A DNA stretch of 28,029 nt from the NCBI GenBank assembly GCA_050180235.1, contig JBFXEJ010000089.1:1-28029 (forward strand). The letters run 5' to 3'. The DNA is from JAABRU01 sp050180235. GTDB lineage: Bacteria; Desulfobacterota; Desulfobacteria; Desulfobacterales; Desulfococcaceae. Positions 8,180 through 15,935 of this stretch are shown here, in pieces (within the stretch, counting starts at the first letter, position 1; each line of letters opens with the position of its first letter). Both the position numbers and the translations under genes were made by a program. The notes under the pieces were generated by a model, which made no database searches, had not been told where the DNA came from, and worked only from the letters and a program-made list of their open reading frames with translations.

Positions 8180-9178
8180 GTGCTTCAAATGGAACAGAAC
8201 ATCATGGTCTATGCACCTAATCTGAACAAATCGGAAGAAAAGATTATTCTCGTGAACCGGGTGCTTTTTCAGATGTACGGGCATCAGGGATGGTGGCCGG
8301 TGACTGAGGAAAAGGGAAAATCTCCTGTGTATCATCCGGAAACCGAAGATCGGCAGATAACAGATTCAGAAGCATTTGAAATCATAGCTGGTTCCATACT
8401 GACCCAGAATACGGCATGGCGGAATGTGGAAAAGGCGCTTATGAATCTGAACGCACAGGATCTGCTGCATGTGGAAAAAATTGCAGGATGTGATGATCGT
8501 CTGGAAACAGCCATCCGTCCGGCAGGATATTTCAACCAGAAGGCCGCACGGCTGCGAAGTGTGTCCCGGCATCTCTTGGACTGTGGCGGAATCAAAGGAC
8601 TTGGCGCCATATCCACGGAGAAACTCCGGAAACTGCTGCTTTCCTGGAAAGGCATCGGCCCTGAAACAGCAGACTCCATTCTCTGCTACGCATTTGGCAG
8701 ACCGGTTTTTGTTGTGGATCGCTACACAGTGCGTCTGTTTGAAAAACTGGGACTTCAATGCGCGTCCTATGATGAAATTCAGGAATCTGTGCACAAGGCA
8801 CTGCAGACTTCCTCATATGAATACGGCAATCTTCACGCGTGCATTGTCCGGCTGTCTGTGCAGAAAGAAACAGATCGCCTTGTCCGCCTTCTGTCACCGG
8901 AAGATGTGGCAGCCAAAAAACAGATATGCAAAGAATTTCAGGTGATTCCGGGAGTGGGAAAAAATACGGCGGAAGATTTTTGGGATATGGGATACCGGTC
9001 TGTCGCGGAACTCAGAGACCGGTATCCTGAAACCATGTATCAGCACTTAAACCGCCTCAGAGGTGTACACACAGATCGCTGTATGCTCTATGTTTTCCGC
9101 TGTGCGGTTTATTATGCTTCTCAAAAGGAGCATGACCCGGAACTGCTCAAATGGTGGAACTGGAAGGAGAGAACCTGA
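8180..9178 (+). CDS. HhH-GPD DNA glycosylase (MagIII/endonuclease III-like) fused to a Cdd1 HhH domain
   Basis: 332 aa. Residues about 20-225 form an HhH-GPD base-excision glycosylase: 'MYGHQGWWP' (32-40), 'GSILTQNTAWRNVEKAL' (71-87), hairpin-helix-hairpin 'WKGIGPETADSIL' (156-168) and the catalytic Asp180 in 'VVDRYTVRLFEKLG'. The lysine of bifunctional endonuclease III in the hairpin is Glu162 here, as in the monofunctional alkyl-base glycosylase MagIII. The C-terminal [4Fe-4S] cysteine loop of endonuclease III is absent; from about 240 the protein becomes a complete Cdd1 ('pathogenicity locus') domain: 'IPGVGKNTAEDFWDMGYRS' (256-274), 'DRCMLYVFRCAVYYA' (299-313), 'DPELLKWWNWKE' (319-330). 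Cdd1 is usually a free protein of about 90 aa. The exact start is unsure: ATGs at 8180, 8189 and 8204 all lack a good ribosome site. The stop touches the stop of the opposite helicase gene. Confidence 0.9.
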   Translation: MLQMEQNIMVYAPNLNKSEEKIILVNRVLFQMYGHQGWWPVTEEKGKSPVYHPETEDRQITDSEAFEIIAGSILTQNTAWRNVEKALMNLNAQDLLHVEKIAGCDDRLETAIRPAGYFNQKAARLRSVSRHLLDCGGIKGLGAISTEKLRKLLLSWKGIGPETADSILCYAFGRPVFVVDRYTVRLFEKLGLQCASYDEIQESVHKALQTSSYEYGNLHACIVRLSVQKETDRLVRLLSPEDVAAKKQICKEFQVIPGVGKNTAEDFWDMGYRSVAELRDRYPETMYQHLNRLRGVHTDRCMLYVFRCAVYYASQKEHDPELLKWWNWKERT

Positions 9179-10732
9179 TTATCGCCTCCTGCTTTCCCCC
9201 GGTCTTCCCGGACTGCGGGAGGAAGGACGCCGCGGGGGATATTTCCTTTTTTCCGCGGGCTTTTTCTGCGGAGAGGCAAGGGCCGGAAGTTTGAGCCAGT
9301 CTTCCTCGGGCTGGGTGCAGGAAAGGGAATGACCAAGGAATTTTTCGATTTCCGGAATATAAAAGGAATCATCCTCACAGGCAAAACTGACGGATGTGCC
9401 GGTGGCTCCGGCCCGGCCGGTTCTGCCGATGCGGTGCACATAATTTTCAGGTTCATGGGGAAGGGAATAATTAACCACATGACTTATCCCTTCAATATGA
9501 AGTCCCCGGCCTGCCACATCTGTTGCCACAAGCACACGGATATTTCCCGAACGGAATTCCTCAAGGGTGTGCATCCGTTTTTTCTGGGGCACGTCCCCGG
9601 AAATCAGTTCGCAGTTGATTCCGGCACGCGTAAGCAGATCCGAAATTCTCTGGGTTTCGGCCCTCTGGTTGCAGAAGACAAGCACCCGCCTGAGATCCTG
9701 ACGCACGATGATATTGTAGAGCAGCGCGAATTTTTCTTTGGATGTCACCAGATAGACAATCTGTTCCACTGAGGCCACTTCCACCTGTTCCGGCTCAACT
9801 TCCACTGTCAGGGGATCTGTTGTCCACTGGGAAGCCAGCCGCTCCACCTCTCCGGTCATGGTCGCGCTGAAAAACAGAGTCTGGCGTTTGTCCTTATGCG
9901 GTGTTTCCCGGACAATGCGCCGTACCTGGGGAATGAATCCCATATCCAGCATCCGGTCAGCCTCGTCAATGACCAGTACCTCAATTTTGTTCAGATGCAC
10001 ATCATAATGCTCACAGAAGTCAATGAGTCTGCCTGGCGTGGCCACAACAATGTCTACGACCTGATCGCTCAACTGTCTGCGCTGTTTCTGATAATCCATG
10101 CCCCCGAAAATGCTTACGATCCGGGCGGGGCAGTATTTTGCCAGAAGTTCGGCTTCCTCGGAAATCTGCATGACCAGCTCACGCGTGGGAGCCAGCACCA
10201 GAGCACGCGGCGTGCCAAATTCTCTTTTTCCGGAAAGGGGTTTGCGCAGAAAAGTGCTCAGAAGGGTAATCAGAAAAGCTGCTGTTTTTCCTGTGCCGGT
10301 CTGGGCCTGACCTGATGCGTCTCTGCCGTTTAATGTGGCCGGAAGAATTTCGGCCTGAACCGGGGAACAGTACTGAAAACCCAAATCTGCAACAGCGTGC
10401 ATGATTTCAGAGGGAAGGTTCAGATCATGAAAACGTGTTTTACCTTCCGCAGGGGGCACATCGAACATGGATATATCCCAATATTCATAAACCTGCACGT
10501 TATCAGACTCTGGCACGGCAGGAAATGTCTGATCCTTTGTCTTTTTTTTGCGGCGGCGTTTTTTGGGCCGGGGTTCCTGCAGAGCTTCGTCTGCGGCATC
10601 AGAGGCTTTTCTTTTCAGAGCTGCATCGGGCCGGGATTCAGGGGAGGCGGCATCATCTCCGCCTTTTTTTTTGTCTCTTCGGGTCAGGTTCCGGAGTTTG
10701 TTCCGGATGTTCTGAAAAATGGATAATACCAT
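9179..10732 (-). CDS. DEAD-box ATP-dependent RNA helicase (RhlB/RhlE-like)
   Basis: 517 aa. Unwinds short RNA duplexes or remodels RNP using ATP in the cytoplasm. An N-terminal basic, low-complexity tail (about 1-75, with 'KKRRRKKK') precedes the core. Helicase motifs in order: Q-motif region 'LGFQYCSPVQAEILP', motif I AQTGTGKT, Ia PTREL, Ib TPGRL, II DEAD, III SAT, IV 'VLVFCNQRA', V 'VATDVAGRGLHIEG', VI HRIGRTGRAG. A basic Arg/Pro/Ser-rich tail ends the protein, typical of RNA-binding extensions in RhlE/RhlB types. Both tails are compositionally biased, so the paralog name cannot be fixed by eye. It ends exactly where the glycosylase gene ends (adjacent convergent stops), with no room for a separate terminator. 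The ribosome site before the ATG is weak. Confidence 0.93.
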   Translation of the reverse strand: MVLSIFQNIRNKLRNLTRRDKKKGGDDAASPESRPDAALKRKASDAADEALQEPRPKKRRRKKKTKDQTFPAVPESDNVQVYEYWDISMFDVPPAEGKTRFHDLNLPSEIMHAVADLGFQYCSPVQAEILPATLNGRDASGQAQTGTGKTAAFLITLLSTFLRKPLSGKREFGTPRALVLAPTRELVMQISEEAELLAKYCPARIVSIFGGMDYQKQRRQLSDQVVDIVVATPGRLIDFCEHYDVHLNKIEVLVIDEADRMLDMGFIPQVRRIVRETPHKDKRQTLFFSATMTGEVERLASQWTTDPLTVEVEPEQVEVASVEQIVYLVTSKEKFALLYNIIVRQDLRRVLVFCNQRAETQRISDLLTRAGINCELISGDVPQKKRMHTLEEFRSGNIRVLVATDVAGRGLHIEGISHVVNYSLPHEPENYVHRIGRTGRAGATGTSVSFACEDDSFYIPEIEKFLGHSLSCTQPEEDWLKLPALASPQKKPAEKRKYPPRRPSSRSPGRPGESRRR

Positions 10733-10766
10733 AGTCTGTCTTTATTCTCTTCCTTCCTTGAATTTC

Positions 10767-10797
10767 GTAATATGAAATCTGAAAAAAAAATTCAGCA
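10767..10797. repeat. TATGAAATCTGAAAAA repeat end
   Basis: 'TAATATGAAATCTGAAAAA' followed by A-rich sequence and TTCAGCA matches the reverse complement of 4010-4038 and the left end of the element at 21659. It lies just upstream of the helicase start. Confidence 0.6.
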
Positions 10798-10854
10798 CTG
10801 AACCCCGGATTTTCTGCAGCGAAGGCACAAAATTTCACGAAGATTCAATGCACA

Positions 10855-10956
10855 TAAGGTGATTTCTGAAAATGAATGTACCTCTTCACTCACCTGGAAG
10901 ATTTGACAACTTTTGAAAAGTTGCCAAATCTGAGGTTCTCTTCCGGAAATCACCTA
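10855..10956. mobile_element. MITE-like element, family 2 variant with a different hairpin core
   Basis: About 102 bp with the same outer ends as the 7871 and 20715 elements (TAAGGTGATTTC at left, GGAAATCACCTAA at right) but a different interior: a hairpin at 10899-10931 built on AGATTTG-ACAACTTTT / AAAGTT-GC-CAAATCT. That core also stands alone at 11072-11104. Confidence 0.7.
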
Positions 10957-11027
10957 ATTTACACACTTAAATTTTAACTTGCTGATTTTTATAAACCCAA
11001 ATGCTGCTCCGCACAAATCTGCCTCTG

Positions 11028-11065
11028 TAATACCGATTCCCCATTGATCTGATGCAATCAGCACC
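11028..11065. repeat. solo left end of family 1 MITE
   Basis: The first 38 bases of the 7628 element recur here with several changes ('TAATACCGATTCCCCATTGA', then CTGATGCAATC and GCACC) without the interior or right end: a truncated or decayed copy. Confidence 0.55.
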
Positions 11066-11071
11066 GGTATA

Positions 11072-11104
11072 AGATTTGACAACTTTTGGAAAGTTGTCAA
11101 ATCT
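11072..11104. repeat. AGATTTGACAACTTT hairpin
   Basis: A perfect palindrome: AGATTTGACAACTTT, GGA loop, AAGTTGTCAAATCT. It is nearly the same as the hairpin at 10899-10931 inside the MITE-like element. Confidence 0.75.
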
Positions 11105-11124
11105 GACTGAATTTTTATTAAACC

Positions 11125-11188
11125 GCCTAACAACGAGGTAAACGGCGGCGGGGCTTTTTCCGCCGTCCGCCTGACCGACTGGTTAGAA
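11125..11188 (-). other. attC-like (integron cassette recombination site-like) palindrome
   Basis: On the minus strand a 64-bp imperfect palindrome starts with TTCTAAC (the consensus R'' box is RYYYAAC) and ends in GTTAGGC, a full match to the GTTRRRY R' box. The inner arm ACGGCGG pairs with CCGCCGT around an AAAAAGCCCCG-type loop. The PIN toxin stop codon lies inside the R'' box, the usual place for a cassette attC. The inner L boxes pair poorly, the R'' box has one mismatch, and no second site or integrase is in the window, so this remains a candidate. Confidence 0.35.
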
Positions 11189-11623
11189 TTTTTTCTCCAA
11201 TTTTTTTCTTAATTCAATAAGAAATTCCAGTGTGTTGCATACTCTGAAAAAATAAAACGGCTGTATCTCTTTCAGATGTCCGTCATAAGTGATTATATGA
11301 GTCGCATTGGCATTTTCGGCACAGAGAAGAAAAGCAGTATCATCTGAATCAGATGGATACACAGGCAGATGATAAAATATTATCTGAACATACTGACCGA
11401 GTTTAAGTATTGATTTTGTCATTTTTTTGATGATTTCACCGGGTATATTCTTTTCCCTCATTTTTTCAATATATTCAAGCAGTGTATCATCTGAGTAAAG
11501 AATCTGAAACTCTTCATTTTTCCAGCGGGCAAAAAATTCTTTGTTTGGGCTTGACTCGGATCTGCTCTTTTCCGAAGCAATTACAACATTCGTATCGGGT
11601 ACAGTTCTGAAAGATGTTTTCAT
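11183..11623 (-). CDS. PIN-domain toxin (putative ribonuclease)
   Basis: 146 aa, typical for PIN toxins. The PIN acidic residues are visible: Asp10 in 'VPDTNVVIA', the acidic cluster 'PSDSDDTAFLLCAENANA' with two Asp in a row, and the C-terminal Asp in 'THIITYDGHLKEI'. These coordinate Mg/Mn for RNA cleavage in VapC-type proteins; this sequence fits the PIN-family toxin group with 'SDxDDxAFLLCA', not classical VapC. It overlaps the upstream small gene by 4 bp (ATGA), the hallmark of a coupled toxin-antitoxin pair. An attC-like structure begins at its stop codon. The target RNA is unknown. Confidence 0.88.
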   Translation of the reverse strand: MKTSFRTVPDTNVVIASEKSRSESSPNKEFFARWKNEEFQILYSDDTLLEYIEKMREKNIPGEIIKKMTKSILKLGQYVQIIFYHLPVYPSDSDDTAFLLCAENANATHIITYDGHLKEIQPFYFFRVCNTLEFLIELRKKLEKKF

Positions 11624-11907
11624 AAGTATTTGCTTATCTCGCTGCGTGCCTCTGCAAAATCTTCAAAAGCCTGTTCACGGGTATATCCTTTTTTTTCAAG
11701 ATCGTTATATTCTTTTTTTGCTTCCTCCAGTATTCTTGCAGCCTCCCTGCTGTATGTTTTCAGATAGGCAAATCTGACCCTGTCTCCCTCTTTTTCAAAT
11801 ATTATTGAAACATCTTTGCCTTTGAGAATAAGGTTGGCAATAAGCAGAGGATTCTGCTGTATGTCTTCAACCATGAGGTATTGAAATTTTTCTGATGAAT
11901 GCAGCAT
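11620..11907 (-). CDS. putative antitoxin partner of the PIN toxin
   Basis: 95 aa, acidic, ending in a charged helical tail ('EEAKKEYNDLEKKGYTREQ' and 'AFEDFAEARSEISKYL') of the kind antitoxins use to wrap their toxin. The N-terminal half (about 10-55) is beta-rich by appearance and gives no clear ribbon-helix-helix or AbrB motif, so its DNA-binding fold is unknown. AAGGAT about 8 bases before the ATG is a fair ribosome site. The stop overlaps the toxin start by ATGA, so the two are translated together. Assignment as antitoxin rests on this arrangement. Confidence 0.75.
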   Translation of the reverse strand: MLHSSEKFQYLMVEDIQQNPLLIANLILKGKDVSIIFEKEGDRVRFAYLKTYSREAARILEEAKKEYNDLEKKGYTREQAFEDFAEARSEISKYL

Positions 11908-11911
11908 AATT

Positions 11912-12171
11912 TTATCCTTTATGAAAATATGAATTGCATGTTCCGCCGGACGGAGTGACTTTCATCCCATCCTGTGGAATACAGACTACACAGTTTATTG
12001 GTTCCCGCCTGTCAGAAGCGATCTCCCTTTTTCCAATATCTGTCAGTATTCCTTCAGCCAGTTTTCCATTGAAACAACATCACTTTCTTTTAAGCCGAAT
12101 CGGGAAGCAATTTCTGATAGTGGGTCAAACCGGCTGATAATGTCATCCCTTCCGGGATTCAGGTTTGTTTT
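11912..12171 (-). other. possible coding remnant upstream of the antitoxin gene
   Basis: On the minus strand two overlapping open stretches without usable starts give protein-like sequence: about 12171-12043 contains 'FDPLSEIASRFGLKESDV' and 12079-11912 contains 'GILTDIGKREIASDRREP' then 'INCVVCIPQDGMKVTPSG'. The second ends four bases before the antitoxin ATG. They may be pieces of frameshifted genes. The rest of the 11908-12312 gap shows nothing else; the antitoxin promoter was not located. Confidence 0.2.
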
Positions 12172-12312
12172 TCAATTTTTTTTCTATAATAATTTCAATC
12201 CTTACGGATTTTTCCCGTCCGTGTGTCAGACCTGAATCAACGGATTTAACCCACTACCAAATGATTCAAAAAAACCATACCAAATTTTCGGTTCTGCACT
12301 CCAAAAAATTCA

Positions 12313-13122
12313 TCAGCCCAGACACAGTGCTTTTTCTGTTAATGTTTTCAATGCCTTCATGTATGCGGAAAAACCTGCATGAAGCAGGGTGTTGTGATCC
12401 GCGTCCGGAATCCGGAGCAGAGTTTTGTCCGGAGATCCGCAGGCATCATACAGGGCCTGACCATCGGAAAATGGAATAATATGATCCCTTTCCGCGTGGA
12501 TGATCAGCACGGGTTTGTCAACGCCCCGGATTTTCTCCAAATTTGCAAATCCCTGTTCTTCTTCCAAACCGATGGCACTGACATTGACACCCAGCAGGCG
12601 CAGCAGGGGAACTGCAAAGGCAAAACCGCTTTCCACAATCAGCCCGTCCGTCTGCTCTCTGTATGCGTCTGCAAGTTCCAGGGCAGATGCACTTCCCAAG
12701 GATCGCCCCATGACAATCATTGGGCCGGTATAGGCATTTTCTTTCAGCCAGTTGCAGGTGAATTCAAAAATGGTGTGGCAGTCCCGCATCATGGCACTGG
12801 CACAGGGTGAACCGTCTGATCTGCCGTATCCCCGGTAATCCGCGGCCAGAAAATTGATCCCCATGCGGTTGTATACTTCCCCCATATCATGATAATCTGC
12901 CACGATTTCCCCGTTTCCGTGAAAAAAAAGGATATTGGCAGCCTCTTTCCTGCTCATGTGGAAACAGGCGCCTATCACGGCATTGTCTTCCACCGGGATG
13001 AAAATATCCCTGTCCGGAGACATGCCGTAAAGAATCAGATCTTCGGATCTGGGATGAAAAAGACATTGCGTGATCTCAGGGCTATCCAGCAGTGACCACC
13101 GGTTTTCCGGTATATTTTTCAT
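12313..13122 (-). CDS. alpha/beta hydrolase
   Basis: 269 aa, a usual length for the fold and without signal peptide. Oxyanion-hole motif 'ILFFHGNGE' (about 64-72), 'AADYRGYGRSDGSP' after the next strand, nucleophile elbow G-R-S-L-G ('MGRSLGSASALELA', Ser about 145), acid 'IIHAERDHIIPF' and catalytic His in 'PDADHNTLL'. All parts of the Ser-Asp-His triad are present. The layout resembles bacterial serine aminopeptidase/BEM46-like hydrolases of unknown substrate. An AGGTGCAAGG ribosome site lies just before the ATG. It follows the first NlpC/P60 gene on the same strand after 124 bp but no operon link is proven. Confidence 0.88.
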   Translation of the reverse strand: MKNIPENRWSLLDSPEITQCLFHPRSEDLILYGMSPDRDIFIPVEDNAVIGACFHMSRKEAANILFFHGNGEIVADYHDMGEVYNRMGINFLAADYRGYGRSDGSPCASAMMRDCHTIFEFTCNWLKENAYTGPMIVMGRSLGSASALELADAYREQTDGLIVESGFAFAVPLLRLLGVNVSAIGLEEEQGFANLEKIRGVDKPVLIIHAERDHIIPFSDGQALYDACGSPDKTLLRIPDADHNTLLHAGFSAYMKALKTLTEKALCLG

Positions 13123-13246
13123 CCTTGCACCTCTGCAGCAGAGATTTTTGGGGAATTCATATCATCATACAGGGCTTCTGACAAGAAGTATCCGGATTTC
13201 CGGAATAAGATTCTGCCAAAACTTTTTTTCCGCACAGGACTGTTTT

Positions 13247-14215
13247 TCACAGCCCGGAGCTGTCCGGACGGATAAATTTTGAAAGTGAAACAGTGGAGGG
13301 ATTGAGGATTCTGCCTGCACCGACAAATCGTTTCTGATAATACTTTGAACTGAGATTACTGATGGTGACTCCGTCTTTGCGGCTTGCATGAACAAAGTTC
13401 CCGTCTTTGAGATAGATTCCCACATGGGAAATCCGTTTCCGGTTTGCAAAACACAGAATGTCGCCTTCCTGCAAATCCTCTTTTTCCACAGGTGTAATCT
13501 CCGCAAAAATATCACGGGAGGTACGGGTGAGTTTGATTCCGTAAACTTCCTCATAAATGGTTTTCACCAGACAGGAGCAGTCTATGCCGTCTTTGGAACA
13601 TCCGCCCAACTGGTAAGGTGTTCCAAGCCATTCATCAATTGCTGTCAGAAGTTCCGGGTCTTCGGTGCCGTCAAGACGCATGCCCAGAATGCGGGAAAAT
13701 TTCTCATAAAACCGGTCTGTCTTTGACCTGCTTTCAGAAATGGCCGCAAAACGTTTTCCCGCGTCCCGGAAAGCGGCAACCTCAGACAATTCTTCATCTA
13801 TATCATTGAAAATATCGGCAAAACGCTCTTCCATACAGTCAGCACAGAGAATTTCATCCTCCATATCTTCTTCTGTATCATGGGATGATTCTGTGAAATT
13901 CCAAAGGTTTTCTTCAGATTCAGGGGAGATGTTAAAAGGCAGATCTGTCCGCGATATCTCAGACGGGGTGTCAATGTGAAGCCATGCTGCAAAAATTTCA
14001 TCGTACAGATTTTCAGAAGATATTTCCGGCACTGCTGAAGGCTGTTCCGCCTGTCCGGTATTTTTCTGAACGGTTTCCTCTGCGGATTTTCCGATGGAAG
14101 ACCCGCTGTAATCTGTCATCCGTATTCCTGTGGAGCAGGATGAAAAAAGGATGAATGTCAATGTGCCCAAAAATATAAAATAAACTGTTCTGTTTCCCAA
14201 TAATTTCTGTTTCAT
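13247..14215 (-). CDS. NlpC/P60-family lipoprotein, paralog A
   Basis: 322 aa. The N-terminus is a lipoprotein signal ('FIFLGTLTFILFSSC', lipid Cys about 27), so it is likely anchored to a membrane facing the periplasm. A long acidic linker (about 30-165) leads to the cell-wall hydrolase domain at about 185-312: nucleophile Cys213 in 'KDGIDCSCLV', His264 in 'RISHVGIYL', third residue His276 in 'NFVHAS'. NlpC/P60 enzymes cut peptide bonds in peptidoglycan stems. Where most members have D-C-S-G, both copies here have D-C-S-C. It is closely similar to the next gene upstream, so the two arose by tandem duplication. The ribosome site is weak. Confidence 0.9.
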   Translation of the reverse strand: MKQKLLGNRTVYFIFLGTLTFILFSSCSTGIRMTDYSGSSIGKSAEETVQKNTGQAEQPSAVPEISSENLYDEIFAAWLHIDTPSEISRTDLPFNISPESEENLWNFTESSHDTEEDMEDEILCADCMEERFADIFNDIDEELSEVAAFRDAGKRFAAISESRSKTDRFYEKFSRILGMRLDGTEDPELLTAIDEWLGTPYQLGGCSKDGIDCSCLVKTIYEEVYGIKLTRTSRDIFAEITPVEKEDLQEGDILCFANRKRISHVGIYLKDGNFVHASRKDGVTISNLSSKYYQKRFVGAGRILNPSTVSLSKFIRPDSSGL

Positions 14216-14555
14216 TCTTTAAAATTCCGATATTCAGCTTCCGAATCGGCTCTCAGGCTGCAGAGCATTTTCGCGTACCTGTCATTCCGCTGAGGATTTT
14301 TGCAGAATTTTTCCTCATGGCAGGAATAATGAGATAACTGTGCTGGTTATAAAGTGAAAAAAACGGACTTCCTGCAAAAAAACAGCCCGGGTGTTCTTAC
14401 AAAGATATGTATCCAGCCTGCAAAGGCATGGGATGATCCGGCAAAACCGGCATTTTTTTCAGTCAGGGATATATATACGAATCCAGGCAAATGTTCAAGA
14501 AAAATTATTTCATATAAAATCAAACAATAAACTTGTAATGAGAAAAAAAGCGCAA
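14216..14555. other. intergenic gap between the NlpC/P60 paralogs
   Basis: 340 bp without a supported gene. A forward open frame starting at 14391 runs into the opposite NlpC gene and is only its antisense shadow. The downstream lipoprotein gene probably has its own promoter here, but no clear box was seen. Confidence 0.4.
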
Positions 14556-15422
14556 TCAGCGGTTCACTACGACCAGTTCTCCGATGGACAGTTTTGCAAT
14601 GCTGATTTGCAGGGGACGGATGGCCCGTCCGGCCATAAGCATCCTTTTTTTAAAATATTTTCTTTGAAGGCTGCTGATTCTGACGCCGCCGGACAGGCTG
14701 GCATGGACAAATTTGTTATCCTTCAGATACAGTCCCACATGGGAAATATCATTTTTTTTCATGCTGAAACAGATGATATCACCTTCCCGCAGTTTGTGCT
14801 CTTCCACAGGTACAATATCCTCACTGCATATCATTATGGATGTGCGCCTGAGTTCAATGCCGTAAACCTTTTCATAGATATTTTTGATCAGGCAGGAACA
14901 GTCAACCCCGTCTTTGGAGCAGCCTCCCCACAGATATGGCGTTCCTATCCACTCTGCCACAGCCATGATGAGTTTTCTGTTTTCCGTGCCGTCCAGTTCT
15001 ATGCCCAGTTTGCGGGAATACTGTCTGTAAAATTGCATATCGGGCTGAGGGACTGATTTTTTTTCAGCAGATTCTGTTTCTGAAATGTCTTCTGCCCCGG
15101 CATCCGCTTCACAATCCATGTCTTCCATCTCTTCTTCGGGCTCATCCGGTTTGGCTTTATGCTGATTTTTGTATTCAGAAGCTGCTTCCGGGGGCGAAGA
15201 TTTTTCTGTCCGGTACGGAGAAAAACCGGCTTTGCTGTCTTCCTGATTTTCTCCCGGATAAGGAACCGGATCACAAAAAGGCGAAAAAGAAACATTTTCC
15301 GCTATCATGGTTCCATAATCCCGGAGAACCGGTTTCGGATTCCGTGAACAGGAGCATACGAAAACTGTTTGCAACATCAGTATAATAATCAGGATATGTC
15401 TGATAAAAAATCTGCCCTGCAT
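14556..15422 (-). CDS. NlpC/P60-family lipoprotein, paralog B
   Basis: 288 aa. Lipoprotein signal peptide ending 'TVFVCSC' (lipid Cys about 25). A charged, low-complexity linker (about 28-125) is followed by an NlpC/P60 domain: Cys175 in 'KDGVDCSCLIKNIY', His228 in 'DISHVGLYL', His240 in 'KFVHAS'. The domain shares most of its residues with paralog A, including 'GTPYxxGGCSKDG' and 'YGIxLxRTS', while the linkers differ in sequence but are both acidic. GGAGGG at a good distance before the ATG supports the start. Likely a peptidoglycan hydrolase; substrate preference cannot be told. Confidence 0.9.
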   Translation of the reverse strand: MQGRFFIRHILIIILMLQTVFVCSCSRNPKPVLRDYGTMIAENVSFSPFCDPVPYPGENQEDSKAGFSPYRTEKSSPPEAASEYKNQHKAKPDEPEEEMEDMDCEADAGAEDISETESAEKKSVPQPDMQFYRQYSRKLGIELDGTENRKLIMAVAEWIGTPYLWGGCSKDGVDCSCLIKNIYEKVYGIELRRTSIMICSEDIVPVEEHKLREGDIICFSMKKNDISHVGLYLKDNKFVHASLSGGVRISSLQRKYFKKRMLMAGRAIRPLQISIAKLSIGELVVVNR

Positions 15423-15699
15423 ATGTTTCCCTCCATATTGTCAGGTCGTTTTCATTCCCCGCCCCCGGAATGCCATTAAAGGAAATGCTGAAAAATCCAG
15501 AAACGGAATCCCAAAATGAAAATTCGGGGATGCTGCGGCCTTTGCCAAACTTTCAGTCTGGCACTCCGGAAAAACAGTTCCTGAGTCTGTGCATCATACT
15601 TTGACAATGAAACAGATACAATGGGGAGGAATGGGTATTGAGTGGTAGGAATATTCTACTTGTGCCTCTGATTTGGTAGAAGGTGTTTGGTATTTGCTG
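15423..15699. other. intergenic, no gene recognised
   Basis: No supported ORF. A TTGACA at 15601-15606 lacks a properly spaced -10. A small palindrome TAGGAATATTCTA lies near 15646-15658. Nothing else was recognised. Confidence 0.35.
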
Positions 15700-15748
15700 A
15701 TTTCGGTTACGCTCAATCAGCGGTAAGGTGCGTGAGTGTAGCCGAAAT
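15700..15748. repeat. inverted repeat ATTTCGGTTACGCTCA
   Basis: 16-bp arms at 15700-15715 and 15733-15748 with two mismatches, around a 17-base loop. It overlaps the end of the interrupted HTH frame. Its GTTACGCT core recalls the GCGTAACCC core of the 77-bp hairpins at 19357. Confidence 0.6.
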
Positions 15749-15809
15749 TGGGGAATCCAAACATGCTGAAAAAATTGGCAATCTCGCAGGACTTCTTTTC
15801 TCCGTTTAC

Positions 15810-15920
15810 CTATTTATGGACTGCATTTGTGGATACACCCAACTCCCTTGCGATTGATGTCTGACGCAGTCCCTGTCGCAGCATACAGCTCCGGATCTCT
15901 ATTGGACGTGTATCTCTCAT
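15810..15920 (-). CDS. small phage-type HTH regulator, cut short by an in-frame TAG
   Basis: 36 aa beginning MRDTRPIEIRSCML, preceded by a strong ribosome site (GGAGA, 5-6 bases before the ATG). 'LRQTSIARELGVSTNAVHK' is a standard helix-turn-helix, as in small phage Ner/Cro-like or repressor proteins. Translation stops at TAG (15810-15812) just where related proteins continue into the final helix. Past the TAG the same frame carries on with 'VNGEKKSCEIANFF' up to a TGA at 15717-15719, which looks like the expected continuation ('VVNGxxxSxxIxxxI'). So it is either a pseudogene with a nonsense mutation or a very small functional HTH peptide. It faces away from the CI-like fragment. Confidence 0.55.
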   Translation of the reverse strand: MRDTRPIEIRSCMLRQGLRQTSIARELGVSTNAVHK

Positions 15921-15935
15921 AGGGTCTCCTTTTTT

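Noticed and set aside
12165..12300. Single CRISPR-repeat-like sequence (TTTCAATCCTTACGG)
   Set aside because: Only one copy, no regular spacing and no cas gene nearby.
14391..15056. 221-residue plus-strand frame
   Set aside because: Mostly antisense to the second NlpC/P60 gene; no motif or good start.
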